In this document: positions 50,980 through 60,061 of the stretch, piece by piece
How positions within the stretch are numbered: position 1 is the stretch's first letter
Layout: each line of letters starts with the position of its first letter
Assembly (NCBI RefSeq): GCF_965227365.1
Contig: NZ_OZ245754.1
Coordinates: 2,418,001-2,482,000, forward strand
Origin: Hwanghaeella sp965227365
GTDB taxonomy: Bacteria; Pseudomonadota; Alphaproteobacteria; UBA8366; Aestuariispiraceae
DNA: 64,000 bases
Reading direction: 5' to 3'
Notes under the pieces: model-generated
Database searches by the model: none
What the model was told of the DNA's origin: nothing
Seen by the model: the letters and a program-made list of their open reading frames with translations, nothing else
Program-made: the position numbers and the translations under genes

Positions 50980-53052
50980 TTAGTGCGCCAAGGCCGCCAG
51001 AAGCAGGATCGCCACGATGTTGGTGATCTTGATCATCGGGTTCACGGCCGGGCCCGCCGTATCCTTGTACGGATCGCCGACGGTGTCGCCGGTAACCGCA
51101 GCCTTATGGGCTTCGGACCCCTTGCCGCCGTGGTTGCCGTCTTCGATGTACTTCTTGGCGTTATCCCAGGCACCGCCGCCGGCCGTCATCGACAGCGCGA
51201 CGAAAAGGCCCGTGACGATCACGCCGAGAAGCAGGGCGCCGAGCGCCGCGAAGGCGGCCGCCTGCCCGGCAATCGCGTTGATCACGAAATAGATCACGAT
51301 CGGCGAGAAGATCGGCAGCAGCGACGGAATGACCATTTCCTTGATGGCGGTCTTGGTCAGCATGTCGACACAGCGGCCATATTCCGGCTTGGTCGTGCCC
51401 TCCATGATGCCCGGCAGTTCCTTGAACTGACGGCGCACTTCAACGACGACCGCACCGCCGGCGCGGCCGACAGCGGTCATGCTCATCGCACCGAACAGGT
51501 AGGGCAGCAGGCCGCCGAGCAGCAGACCGACCACGACATACGGGTTGGACAGCGAGAAGTTCACGTTCACATCGCTGAAATAGGCATCCAGGTCCGAGGT
51601 ATAAGCCGCGAACAGCACCAGCGCACCGAGACCGGCGGAACCGATGGCATAGCCCTTGGTCACCGCTTTCGTGGTGTTGCCAACGGCGTCCAAGGCATCC
51701 GTGGTGTTGCGGACATTGTCTTCCAACTCGGCCATTTCCGCGATACCGCCCGCGTTATCGGTCACCGGACCGTAAGCGTCGAGCGCCACGACCATACCGG
51801 CCAGCGCCAGCATCGTCGTCACCGCGATGGCGATGCCGAACAGACCCGCGAACAGGTAGGTCACGATGATCGCGGCACAGATCAGGATGGCCGGGACCGC
51901 GGTCGCTTCCATGGAAACGGCGAGGCCCTGGATGACGTTGGTGCCGTGACCGGTTTCGGACGCCTTGGCGACGGAACGGACCGGACGGAATTCAGTCGAG
52001 GTGTAGTATTCCGTGACCCATACGATCAGGCCCGTCAGCACCAGACCGGTGATGCCGCACCAGAACAGGTCCATGCCGGTGAAGGTCGTCGCGCCGATCG
52101 TCAGTTCCGTGGCCGTTCCGATGGTCATTTCCGTGATCGGATACAGCGCGATCGCCGAGATGACCGCCGAGGCGAAGAAGCCTTTGTACAGCGCGCCCAT
52201 GATGTTGTTGCTGCTGCCCAACCGTACGAAGAAGGTCGCGATGATGGACGCAACGAGGCAAACGCCGCCGATCGCCATCGGGTAGATCAACATCTGTTCC
52301 AGGTTCGGGTTGTTGCCGAGATACAGCAGGGCCAGGACCATGGTGGCGCCGATGGTGACGACATAGGTCTCGAACAGGTCGGCGGCCATGCCCGCGCAAT
52401 CGCCGACATTGTCGCCGACGTTATCGGCGATCACCGCCGGGTTGCGGGGATCGTCTTCCGGGATACCGGCTTCCACCTTACCGACGAGGTCGGCGCCGAC
52501 ATCGGCGCCCTTGGTGAAGATACCGCCGCCGAGACGGGCAAAGATCGAGATCAGCGACGCGCCGAAGGCTAGGCCGATCAGCGGGTTGATCATGTCACGG
52601 CCGGTTGCGCCCGTATTGCTGAGGATGGCGTAGTAGACAGCGATGGACAGCAGGGCCAAACCCGCGACCAGCATCCCCGTCACCGCACCGGAGCGGAAAG
52701 ACATGCTGAGCCCGGCAGCAAGGCTGGTACGCGCCGCCTCCGTCGTCCGAACGTTCGCGCGGACCGAGACGATCATGCCGATATAACCCGCGGCACCGGA
52801 CATCACCGCGCCGATCAGGAAACCGACCGCCGTGGTCATGCCCAACGTCAGAAACAGCACCACCGCCACGATGATTCCGGCGATACCGATCGTCGTGTAC
52901 TGCCGGTTCAGATAGGCGGACGCGCCTTCCTGGATCGCGCCCGCGATTTCCTGCATGCGCTCGTTACCGGCGCTCGAGGCGATAATGGCACGCGAGGTGA
53001 ACAGCCCGTACAGGACCGCCAGCACACCGCAGCCGATAATAAGGTAAATCAT
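50980..53052 (-). CDS. hppA: K+-independent H+-translocating membrane pyrophosphatase
   Basis: A membrane pump that couples pyrophosphate hydrolysis to proton export. The 690 residues hold about sixteen membrane helices and the catalytic loop KGADVGADLVGKVEAGIPED followed by DNVGDNVGDCAGMAADLFE. A second acidic region reads DAYGPVTDNAGGIAEMAELE. In the GNTTKAVTKG segment a Lys occupies the position that is Ala in K+-dependent enzymes, so I class it as K+-independent. The frame is open to 53184, but ATG 53052 follows GGGAAGGGTCAGAGGAAA and gives MIYLIIGCG, a normal start. It is followed by the bamE terminator in convergent orientation. Confidence 0.96.
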   Translation of the reverse strand: MIYLIIGCGVLAVLYGLFTSRAIIASSAGNERMQEIAGAIQEGASAYLNRQYTTIGIAGIIVAVVLFLTLGMTTAVGFLIGAVMSGAAGYIGMIVSVRANVRTTEAARTSLAAGLSMSFRSGAVTGMLVAGLALLSIAVYYAILSNTGATGRDMINPLIGLAFGASLISIFARLGGGIFTKGADVGADLVGKVEAGIPEDDPRNPAVIADNVGDNVGDCAGMAADLFETYVVTIGATMVLALLYLGNNPNLEQMLIYPMAIGGVCLVASIIATFFVRLGSSNNIMGALYKGFFASAVISAIALYPITEMTIGTATELTIGATTFTGMDLFWCGITGLVLTGLIVWVTEYYTSTEFRPVRSVAKASETGHGTNVIQGLAVSMEATAVPAILICAAIIVTYLFAGLFGIAIAVTTMLALAGMVVALDAYGPVTDNAGGIAEMAELEDNVRNTTDALDAVGNTTKAVTKGYAIGSAGLGALVLFAAYTSDLDAYFSDVNVNFSLSNPYVVVGLLLGGLLPYLFGAMSMTAVGRAGGAVVVEVRRQFKELPGIMEGTTKPEYGRCVDMLTKTAIKEMVIPSLLPIFSPIVIYFVINAIAGQAAAFAALGALLLGVIVTGLFVALSMTAGGGAWDNAKKYIEDGNHGGKGSEAHKAAVTGDTVGDPYKDTAGPAVNPMIKITNIVAILLLAALAH

Positions 53053-53193
53053 TTTCCTCTGACCCTTCCCAAACTTGAAGTTTATCCCGATAGGGGATAC
53101 CCGCCTGGCGGTCTTGTCGCCGCCTGAACGCCCCCAATCGCGGGGTTTTGCCCTTCGCCGTCTGCCTTCCGGCAACAGGGACACAGTATACGT

Positions 53194-53215
53194 CGCCCCG
53201 ACCTAAGCCGGGGCG
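53194..53215. repeat. Inverted repeat upstream of hppA
   Basis: CGCCCCG (53194-53200) and CGGGGCG (53209-53215) form a 7-bp stem with an eight-base loop, in the 238-base gap between hppA and the MFS gene. No T tract follows on either strand in the right direction, so it is not a clear terminator. It could be a weak end signal for the MFS gene or a leader structure of hppA. Confidence 0.4.
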
Positions 53216-53290
53216 CGAACCGCAAAAAAGCTACGGGAAGGTGTAAATTTAGGCAAGTAGAGGAATTGACCGTGCAATGCGGCGGATCGA

Positions 53291-54568
53291 TCAGGCCAAT
53301 CGGGCACCGTCCGGCCGGTAGAAACGCAGCCACAATGCGGCCAGGAAGACGACCAGTACCGGTCCGATGATCGCCATGTTCACCGCGTCCCAGCCCACCA
53401 GATTCTGCAACATGCCGGCCGACAGGCTCGCCACGCTGACCGATCCGAAGACAATGAAATCATTGAGAGCCTGAACCTTGTTCCGCTCCGTCGCCGTATA
53501 GGTGCTGGTCAGCAGCGTCGTCCCGCCGATGAACATGAAGTTCCAGCCAACGCCGAGCAGCAAAAGGCCGAGCCAGAACTCCTCGATATCGACCCCGGAC
53601 AGGTTGACCGCAACACAGGCGATGTTCAGCACGGTGCCGAGCTTGATGATGTTCAGCACACCAAATCGACGAATCAGCGAGCCGGTGAAGAAACTGGGCG
53701 CGAACATGCCCAGTGCGTGCCATTGGATGACAAAGGCGGTGTCGGCCACGTCAAAGCCGCAGACCTGCATGGCAAGCGGCGTCGCGGTCATCACGAAGGA
53801 CATCACCGCATAACCCAGCATGGCTGCGATCACGGCGATGACGAAAACCGGCTGCTTTACGATCTGGCCCATCGGGCGGCCGGTATCGCGACGCTCTTCG
53901 GGCGCCAAATTCGGAATTCGGATGAACTGAAGCACCACGACCGTGATCAGGCAGAGAACGATCACGACGGCATAAGACCCCGCGAACATGACCGGCGCCA
54001 TGAGGTCCTGGCTCTCCCTGGCCAGGGTCGGGCCAACCACGGCGGCGACAACGCCGCCGGCCATGACCAGCGATATGGCGCGCGGGCGGAAGGCCTCACT
54101 CGCGGTTTCGGATGCCGCGAAGCGGTAATACTGCCAGAACGCATTGTGGAAGCCGATGATCAAACCGCAGACGGTGAACATCCAGAAACTGCCTTCCAGG
54201 ATAGCGTAGCAGGCGAGAGCCGCCCCGCCGGCACCGATGAATTGTCCGATGGTGAAACCGACCCGGCGGCCAACCCGGCGCATGAACATCGATGCCGGGA
54301 TCGTCGCCATCATGGTGCCGATGAATTGCATGCTGAGCGGCAGTGTCGCTAAACTGGCTTCCGGCAAAGTGCCGAGGAACGGCAGGGTCACCGTCGCGTT
54401 CGGATCCGCCAGCATTTTGCCCGTCAGCGCGGAGATGACCATGTTCAGGCTGGTCCCGGACATGCTCAACGCGAGGCAAACCGCCAATAGAATGACGTTG
54501 CGTTTGGTCGGGTCCGACCCAGAGAAGGCCGAAAGCTTGCCGGACAGGATAGACATGAGGCGTTTCAC
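53291..54568 (-). CDS. MFS transporter
   Basis: 425 residues with about twelve hydrophobic segments. The signature region MFMRRVGRRVGFTIGQFIGA between helices 2 and 3 is typical of MFS carriers, with a second partial copy SFFTGSLIRRFGVLNIIKLG in the C-terminal half. The start may be GTG 54568 or ATG 54556. Resistance or metabolite export are both possible; nothing in the sequence names the substrate. It is followed on the same strand after a non-coding gap by hppA and lies 19 bases downstream of a FliL-like gene. Confidence 0.83.
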   Translation of the reverse strand: MKRLMSILSGKLSAFSGSDPTKRNVILLAVCLALSMSGTSLNMVISALTGKMLADPNATVTLPFLGTLPEASLATLPLSMQFIGTMMATIPASMFMRRVGRRVGFTIGQFIGAGGAALACYAILEGSFWMFTVCGLIIGFHNAFWQYYRFAASETASEAFRPRAISLVMAGGVVAAVVGPTLARESQDLMAPVMFAGSYAVVIVLCLITVVVLQFIRIPNLAPEERRDTGRPMGQIVKQPVFVIAVIAAMLGYAVMSFVMTATPLAMQVCGFDVADTAFVIQWHALGMFAPSFFTGSLIRRFGVLNIIKLGTVLNIACVAVNLSGVDIEEFWLGLLLLGVGWNFMFIGGTTLLTSTYTATERNKVQALNDFIVFGSVSVASLSAGMLQNLVGWDAVNMAIIGPVLVVFLAALWLRFYRPDGARLA

Positions 54569-54587
54569 TTAAGCAGTTTTGAACAGG

Positions 54588-55040
54588 TCAGCTTCCGCGT
54601 TTTTCGTAGATGCCCTCGATCAGGACATCGACCAGGTTCTCGGACCCGATATTTTTTTCCGCTATTTTTCGGAGGCGACGCTTGATTGCCACAATACTGA
54701 TCGGCTGGTCGAGAGGGGCTGCCGAAAAATAGTCGTGAAGCGATAGGTAGGTTTCTTCCTTGATCCGGGGCATGACCTGATTGGCCAATTCCTTGCCGTC
54801 CTGGTCCATGACCTGAAGCGTGATCTTCAACAGGATATACTTCTTAACCGTTCCCTGCCGAATGACGGGAATGGTCAAGGATTCGAGCTGGACCAGTTCC
54901 GGATCGGGCGGTGGCGGCGGCGGTTCGGGCTCGGCGGGTTCCTCGGTCGCGTCTTTCAGGACAAACCAATAGTAGGCCGCGCCCCCGGCGGTACCGAAAA
55001 GCAGCAATACGGGAATTATGATCAGTAGTAGCTTTTTCAT
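54588..55040 (-). CDS. FliL-like membrane protein
   Basis: 150 residues: one N-terminal membrane anchor (residues about 4-28), a proline-rich linker (EPEPPPPPPDP) and a C-terminal domain with VKKYILLKITLQVMDQDGKE and KRRLRKIAEKNIGSENLVD, in the manner of flagellar basal-body FliL proteins. FliL stabilises stators at the motor. No other flagellar genes are near, so it may be a FliL paralogue with another role. It is transcribed ahead of the MFS gene with a 19-base gap. Confidence 0.7.
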   Translation of the reverse strand: MKKLLLIIIPVLLLFGTAGGAAYYWFVLKDATEEPAEPEPPPPPPDPELVQLESLTIPVIRQGTVKKYILLKITLQVMDQDGKELANQVMPRIKEETYLSLHDYFSAAPLDQPISIVAIKRRLRKIAEKNIGSENLVDVLIEGIYEKRGS

Positions 55041-55097
55041 ATGCGCGCGCCGTCAGGCGAGACGCTTAGCATACCCGGCCCGCACCGGAAACCACCG

Positions 55098-55754
55098 TCA
55101 CCGGGAATACCCGCTTCCCGGCGATTCACCTTCCTGCTTGCTCCAATCGATATAAACGGCCTGCCTGTTGCCGTGGCCTCTTTTCGGCAGGAACAATGCC
55201 CCCGCAATGACAAAGGCAATGCCGCCGAGTTCCATGACCCAGTTCATCCTGACATCGCCGATCTCATATCCGATGATGATGTCGAAATGGTGGAACCCTA
55301 CCGCGCGCACCGCGACGAATGTCATGACCAGAAAAACGCCCAGCAAGGCGAGCCAATTGGGCCGTAGGATTTTACGGAAGACCACAGCCAGGATGACAAA
55401 TCCGCAAGCGGTCGCGCCCATCATCCCGTAAATGAATTGCCTTTGGAATCCGCGTCTCTCGTCGTACCAGCCGTTGATCTTGGCGTGGCAGCGCCCGATT
55501 GCCGTGAACAGGGACTGCAAGTCCAACTGCTTGTTCACCGCCAGGAACAGGAACAGGACCGCCAGCGCGATCCAGAAGAAACGCTGCATGGCCACGGTTT
55601 CATCCGAATAGATGTGCTTCGCCTTCATTGCCGCGCGCACCGCCAGAAGGGAGGCCAAGGCATAGGCGGCGACCGTCACCCAGCCCATGATATGCGGATC
55701 GCCGATCTTCGGCGACCAGCTCGCGAAGGTGCAGGCTTGGATTTCCTCTAACAT
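55098..55754 (-). CDS. Multi-pass membrane protein of unknown function
   Basis: 218 residues with about five hydrophobic helices (MGWVTVAAYALASLLAVRAA; WIALAVLFLFLAV; IYGMMGATACGFVILAVVF; WLALLGVFLVMTFVAVRAVG; LGGIAFVIAGALFL). Conserved-looking polar features are NKQLDLQSLFTAIGRCHAK between helices 2 and 3 and VRAVGFHHFDIIIGYEIGDV between 4 and 5, with paired His. No family is recognised with confidence. The last 25 residues are cytosolic and polar. It is separated from the FliL-like gene by 57 bases. Confidence 0.7.
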   Translation of the reverse strand: MLEEIQACTFASWSPKIGDPHIMGWVTVAAYALASLLAVRAAMKAKHIYSDETVAMQRFFWIALAVLFLFLAVNKQLDLQSLFTAIGRCHAKINGWYDERRGFQRQFIYGMMGATACGFVILAVVFRKILRPNWLALLGVFLVMTFVAVRAVGFHHFDIIIGYEIGDVRMNWVMELGGIAFVIAGALFLPKRGHGNRQAVYIDWSKQEGESPGSGYSR

Positions 55755-55872
55755 GAACCGAACTCGTCTTTGCCCGGCCAGGACCAGGACTTCCCCCAGG
55801 AGACCAATTCAGGCCCATCCGTGGGTATCATGGTGCGCATTTCTTCGGTCAAATGCAATCCGCGAGCGTCGA

Positions 55873-57030
55873 TTACGCCACCCGGTATCGCTCCAAGGCC
55901 TCCCAGTTCACGGTGACGCCCAGGCCGGGGCGCATGGGCGGCTTCGCCTTTCCGTCCTGTCGTTTGACCTGCCCGAAGATATCCAGCGGTTCCTCCAGGA
56001 TTTCGTCGCGGAAATGGCTGATCGTCGAATCGAATTCCAGCATCGGACTTTGCGGGAACAATCCGCCCGGCAGGTCCTGCTGGGCGCACAACAGGTGCAG
56101 TGTCATCGCCACGCTGACGTCGGATCCCCAGCAATGGTTCATGCAGGGTACGAAATGCGTATGCGCCAGCGCCAATACGTTCAGATATTCCGTGATCCCG
56201 CCCAAGCCGCAGACTTCCGGCTGAACGATATCGACGCAGCGCTTCTCGATCAGGTCGCGGAAACCCCAGCGCGTGAACTCCGCCTCCCCGCCCGAGACCG
56301 GCGTCTTCAGGGCCTGGCACAGATCGCGATAGCCCTGATGGTCCTCATTGGCGACCGGTTCCTCGAACCAGGCGATGTCCATCTCGTCCATCGCCGCCCC
56401 GACATACATCGCGTCCTTGAAGGCATAGGCATGGTTCGCGTCGACGCCGAGGCCCATCTCCTCGGGGATGGCATTGCGGACGGCCTCTATCAGTTTGACG
56501 TCCTTCTTCGGCCCCATGCCGATCTTCATCTTGGTGCATTTGAAACCCATATCGGCAATAGCGGCGGCTTCATCGGCGAAGGAGGCCTCAAGGTCCTCCT
56601 CCTCCCGCAGCATCATGCCGTATCCATAGACCGTGACCTCTTCCCGGCAGGGGCCGCCGAGCAGCTTCACCAGCGGCAGGCCCGTCGCCTGACCGGCGAT
56701 GTCCCACAAGGCGATGTCGATCGCCGATTGCGCCTGCAGCGGCATGCCCTTCTGGCCGTGATCGCGCAACGCATTGTAGACTTTGTGCCAAAGATACTGC
56801 CGGGCGAGCGGATCTTCGCCCAGCAACATGGGTTGGATCACCTGTTCAACGATCGCCTTGTTGCCGAGCGCGACATTGCCCGCGCCGAAGACCTCACCGA
56901 CGCCGACCAGGCCTTCATCGGTTTCCACGCGCACCAAATGACAGGACCGGCGTGTGAACCAGGCCTGGCTGTAGCCCATCTTTGGCATGTCGTGGCCGTA
57001 TACACGGCTTTCGATTTTGGTGATCTTCAC
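55873..57030 (-). CDS. Mandelate racemase/muconate lactonizing enzyme family protein
   Basis: An enolase-superfamily enzyme of 385 residues. The C-terminal barrel shows the KxK pair in CTKMKIGMG, metal ligands in GVDANHAY (Asp), WFEEPV (Glu) and GGEAEF (Glu), and an active-site His in VPCMNHCWGSD. This set is that of the mandelate racemase or sugar acid dehydratase group. The substrate is likely a sugar acid or hydroxy acid. It follows a ferredoxin and its reductase on the same strand (57-base gap), an arrangement whose metabolic sense is not obvious. Confidence 0.88.
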   Translation of the reverse strand: MKITKIESRVYGHDMPKMGYSQAWFTRRSCHLVRVETDEGLVGVGEVFGAGNVALGNKAIVEQVIQPMLLGEDPLARQYLWHKVYNALRDHGQKGMPLQAQSAIDIALWDIAGQATGLPLVKLLGGPCREEVTVYGYGMMLREEEDLEASFADEAAAIADMGFKCTKMKIGMGPKKDVKLIEAVRNAIPEEMGLGVDANHAYAFKDAMYVGAAMDEMDIAWFEEPVANEDHQGYRDLCQALKTPVSGGEAEFTRWGFRDLIEKRCVDIVQPEVCGLGGITEYLNVLALAHTHFVPCMNHCWGSDVSVAMTLHLLCAQQDLPGGLFPQSPMLEFDSTISHFRDEILEEPLDIFGQVKRQDGKAKPPMRPGLGVTVNWEALERYRVA

Positions 57031-57087
57031 CTGTCCGCCTCCCCTTCTCTTTTCTTGCTATCGGTCGGCGGAACGGTTGGATGTTCC

Positions 57088-58338
57088 CTAGCCGGCCTTG
57101 CGCGCAGCCTTGACCAATTCCTTCAGGGCGAGCCCCTCGTCCCCCGCTTCCGCCTGCGTCAGGGCATAGCCCGCATCCAGCAAGCGGCGACTGGCGATAT
57201 GGTTGGACGGCTGGTTCACGGTGTCGGTCCCCAGCCATTTGTCGCCCTTGAAGTAGAACACCGAGAATTCCCCCGCCGCAACATCGCCGCGGATGATCTC
57301 CTTGTCATACCCGGCGGTGATGCCGGTCATCTGAAGTTTCAGGTCGAACTGATCGGACCAGAACCAGGGCGCGGCGTCATACGGTTTCTTTTCTCCGGCC
57401 ACAGTGGCGCCGGCCGTTCGCGCCTGATCGGTCGCGTTCTGCACGGATTCAAGGCGCAGCGGCCCATCGTAGAAGCGGCCTTCGAACTGGGCGCAATCCC
57501 CCACGGCAAGGATATCCGGGTCGTTGGTCTGGGTGAATTGATCGACGATGATTCCGTTGGCGCAATCGATCCCGGCCTCGGCCGCGATTTCCTGATTCGG
57601 CAATACGCCGATCCCGACGATCACAAGATCCGCCGCAAGAACTTCCCCGCCGCCAAGCACGACACCGGTGACATGACCGTTCTCGCCGGCAAGGCTTTCG
57701 ACCCCGGTCGACAGACGCAAATCGATTCCCTGTTCGCGGTGATGGTCGGCGAAATAACCGCTGACCGTCTTCCCGACGCCGCGCGCCATGAGACGGTCGG
57801 CCAGCTCGACAACGGCAACGTCGCGCCCCATGGTCTTCAGGGCGGCGGCGCCTTCCAGGCCGATGAACCCGCCGCCGATGACGACGACCGATTTCACCCG
57901 ATCCAGTTCGGCCATGATCGCATCGATATCGGACAGCGTTCGAATATAGTGAACACCGCCGAGTTCCGCGCCGGGAACGGTGAGCGGACGGACCCGGGTG
58001 CCGGTTGCGATCACCAGCTTCCGATATGGCAGGACCGTCCCGTTGTCGCAGGTGACCGTGTGCCCTGCCCGGTCGATCGTGGTGGCGGCGACACCGAGCC
58101 GCATATCAATGCCCTGATCTTCATAGAAACCGGCCGGACGGAAAAGCAGCGCTTCGCGCGGCTGCTTGCCCATCAGATAGGCTTTCGACAAGGGCGGGCG
58201 TTGATAGGGCAGTTCGCGTTCGTCGCTCAGCACCGTGATCGGGCCTTCGAAACCGGCGCCACGCGCTGCGATCGCCACTTGGTGTCCGGCATGGGACCCG
58301 CCGATGACGACAAGGCCCGCTGTTTCGTCCGCCGCCAT
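57088..58338 (-). CDS. FAD-dependent NAD(P)H:ferredoxin reductase
   Basis: 416 residues with two dinucleotide folds: LVVIGGSHAGHQVAIAARGA (FAD) at the N-terminus and VVVIGGGFIGLEGAAALKTM (NAD(P)) near residue 150, followed by ILAVGDCAQFE, the second FAD motif. This is the putidaredoxin/rubredoxin-reductase type that passes electrons to a [2Fe-2S] ferredoxin. Its first FAD glycine loop reads GGSHAG rather than GGGxxG. Its ATG overlaps the ferredoxin stop by one base. No P450 or Rieske oxygenase lies in the window. Confidence 0.9.
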   Translation of the reverse strand: MAADETAGLVVIGGSHAGHQVAIAARGAGFEGPITVLSDERELPYQRPPLSKAYLMGKQPREALLFRPAGFYEDQGIDMRLGVAATTIDRAGHTVTCDNGTVLPYRKLVIATGTRVRPLTVPGAELGGVHYIRTLSDIDAIMAELDRVKSVVVIGGGFIGLEGAAALKTMGRDVAVVELADRLMARGVGKTVSGYFADHHREQGIDLRLSTGVESLAGENGHVTGVVLGGGEVLAADLVIVGIGVLPNQEIAAEAGIDCANGIIVDQFTQTNDPDILAVGDCAQFEGRFYDGPLRLESVQNATDQARTAGATVAGEKKPYDAAPWFWSDQFDLKLQMTGITAGYDKEIIRGDVAAGEFSVFYFKGDKWLGTDTVNQPSNHIASRRLLDAGYALTQAEAGDEGLALKELVKAARKAG

Positions 58339-58661
58339 CAGATCTGGGTTTCCGGCATTTCGACGACGATTCCGTCCAGCGCGTCGCTCATCTCGATCTG
58401 GCAGCTGAGGCGGCTATTCGGCTTCCGCTCGGCAGCCGTATCATCCAGCATCTCGTCTTCCAGCACCTGCACTTTCGGGAGCTTGTCGAGCCAGGCTTCG
58501 TCCACATAAACGTGGCACGTAGCGCACATGCAGGACCCGCCGCATTCCGCCTCGATGCCTTCGACGCCATTCGTCAACGCCCCCAGCATCAAACTGGTCC
58601 CTGCCCGGACATCAACCGTTTCCTCGGACCCGTCATGTTGCCTGTAGATAACCTTGGGCAT
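58338..58661 (-). CDS. [2Fe-2S] ferredoxin, adrenodoxin type
   Basis: 107 residues. The Fe-S ligands are three Cys in AECGGSCMCATCHVYVD (CX5CX2C pattern) and one in NSRLSCQIEMSDALDG, as in putidaredoxin and adrenodoxin. The start MPKVIYRQHDG is normal for the class. It donates electrons received from the adjacent reductase to an oxygenase encoded elsewhere. Confidence 0.93.
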   Translation of the reverse strand: MPKVIYRQHDGSEETVDVRAGTSLMLGALTNGVEGIEAECGGSCMCATCHVYVDEAWLDKLPKVQVLEDEMLDDTAAERKPNSRLSCQIEMSDALDGIVVEMPETQI

Positions 58662-58784
58662 CGCCTTATCCCCTGATCAAAAGAAACTCAGTTCGGTTCG
58701 CTAACAAATCGCGGCGCGAAGGGCAATTACTCCGTGGCGTCATCCGGGTTCCAGGACCTGTTCCCGCATGTCAGGGAACGAAAC

Positions 58785-60017
58785 TCAGTCGAGCGCGGTG
58801 AGAACGGATTCGAACTGCTCCAGGCACCAGTCGACCTGCCCGCGGTCGATCACCAATGGCGGTGCGATGCGGATCGAATGCTCATGCGTGTCCTTGCAGA
58901 GGATTCCCTTGTCCTTCAAAGCCTCGCAATAGCGCCGCGCGCCGCCAGCTTCCGGATCCAGTTCGACGGCGATCATCAATCCGCGGCCGCGTACCTCACG
59001 CACCGCATTGGCGCGAATGCCTTCCAGGCTTTCCTTGAGATAGGCCCCCTGCTTGGCGGAGTTCTCGATCATTCCCTCCTCGACAAGGACCCGCATGGCG
59101 GTGCGCGCAATGGCGCAGGCCAACGGGTTGCCGCCGAAGGTGGACCCGTGCTGCCCAGGCTGCAAAACGCCGAGGACGTCACTGTTAGAGAGTACGGCCG
59201 AGACCGGATAGAACCCACCCGACAGGGCCTTCCCGACCAAGGTCACATCCGCCACAATCCCCTCATGCTCTTCGGCGAGCAGTTTGCCGGTCCGACCCAG
59301 GCCCGTCTGAATTTCATCGAGGATCAGCGTGATGTTGCGTTCGGTGCAGATCTCGCGGACCTGCCGCAGGTAACCCTCGGGCGGGATGATGACGCCGGCT
59401 TCGCCCTGGATCGGTTCGACCAGGAAGGCGACGGTATTGTCTGTGATCGCCGCCTTGAACGCCTCGATGTCTCCGAACGCGGCGACCCTGAAGCCGGGCG
59501 CAAAGGGACCGAATCCGCCGCGAGCCACGGGATCGGTGGAAAACCCGACCACCCCCAGCGTACGGCCGTGGAAATTGTTTGAGCAGACGATAATCTCCGC
59601 CTTGTCCTCGGGCACGCCCTTTACTTCATAGCCCCATTTCCGGACCGCCTTGATGGCGCTTTCCACCGCTTCCGCACCGGAATTCATCGGCAGAACCTTG
59701 TGGGACCCGGTCAGTTCCGCGATTTCCTCGTAAAAAGGCGCCAGTTGATCGTTCCGGAAGGCGCGCGAGGTCAGCGTCAGCTTTCCGGCCTGTTCGACCA
59801 TGGTTTCCAGAATCTTCGGATGGCAGTGGCCCTGGTTCACCGCCGAATAGGCGGACAGGCAATCCAGATACCGGTTACCGTCCACGTCCCACAGATACAC
59901 CCCTTCGCCGCGGCTGAGCACGACATCGATCGGCTTGTAGTTATGCGCGCCGAGAAGCTTTTCCGTCCGGATCAATTGGTCTGCGACGCCGGTTTCCTGC
60001 ATGGCTGCGGAAGGCAT
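58785..60017 (-). CDS. rocD: Ornithine--oxo-acid transaminase
   Basis: RocD converts ornithine and 2-oxoglutarate to glutamate semialdehyde and glutamate in arginine breakdown. The 410 residues are class III aminotransferase: NYKPIDVVLSRGEGVYLWDV, LDCLSAYSAVNQGHCHP (an ornithine transaminase hallmark), LPMNSGAEAVESAIKAVRKW, ILDEIQTGLGRTGKLLAEEH and the PLP Lys in LVGKALSGGFYPVSA. It follows rocF by 44 bases on the same strand. The first in-frame ATGs are at 60017 and 60002; the former is taken. Confidence 0.95.
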   Translation of the reverse strand: MPSAAMQETGVADQLIRTEKLLGAHNYKPIDVVLSRGEGVYLWDVDGNRYLDCLSAYSAVNQGHCHPKILETMVEQAGKLTLTSRAFRNDQLAPFYEEIAELTGSHKVLPMNSGAEAVESAIKAVRKWGYEVKGVPEDKAEIIVCSNNFHGRTLGVVGFSTDPVARGGFGPFAPGFRVAAFGDIEAFKAAITDNTVAFLVEPIQGEAGVIIPPEGYLRQVREICTERNITLILDEIQTGLGRTGKLLAEEHEGIVADVTLVGKALSGGFYPVSAVLSNSDVLGVLQPGQHGSTFGGNPLACAIARTAMRVLVEEGMIENSAKQGAYLKESLEGIRANAVREVRGRGLMIAVELDPEAGGARRYCEALKDKGILCKDTHEHSIRIAPPLVIDRGQVDWCLEQFESVLTALD

Positions 60018-60061
60018 GATACTCTCCTACTCTGACTGAATTTACCGCGCGTTTGGATCGA

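Noticed and set aside
50983..52572. A 529-codon plus-strand frame opposite hppA
   Set aside because: It is the complement of the pyrophosphatase gene, with a highly charged Asp/Arg/Gly composition and no ribosome-binding site.
53194..53215. Terminator call for the MFS gene at 53291
   Set aside because: The GC hairpin is real but no T tract follows in the direction of transcription, so I list it only as an inverted repeat.
55687..58509. A 940-codon open frame on the plus strand
   Set aside because: It runs antisense to three well-supported genes (enolase-superfamily enzyme, ferredoxin reductase, ferredoxin). Its translation shows no family motifs and is rich in His, Arg and Asp, the usual product of reading GC-rich genes backwards.
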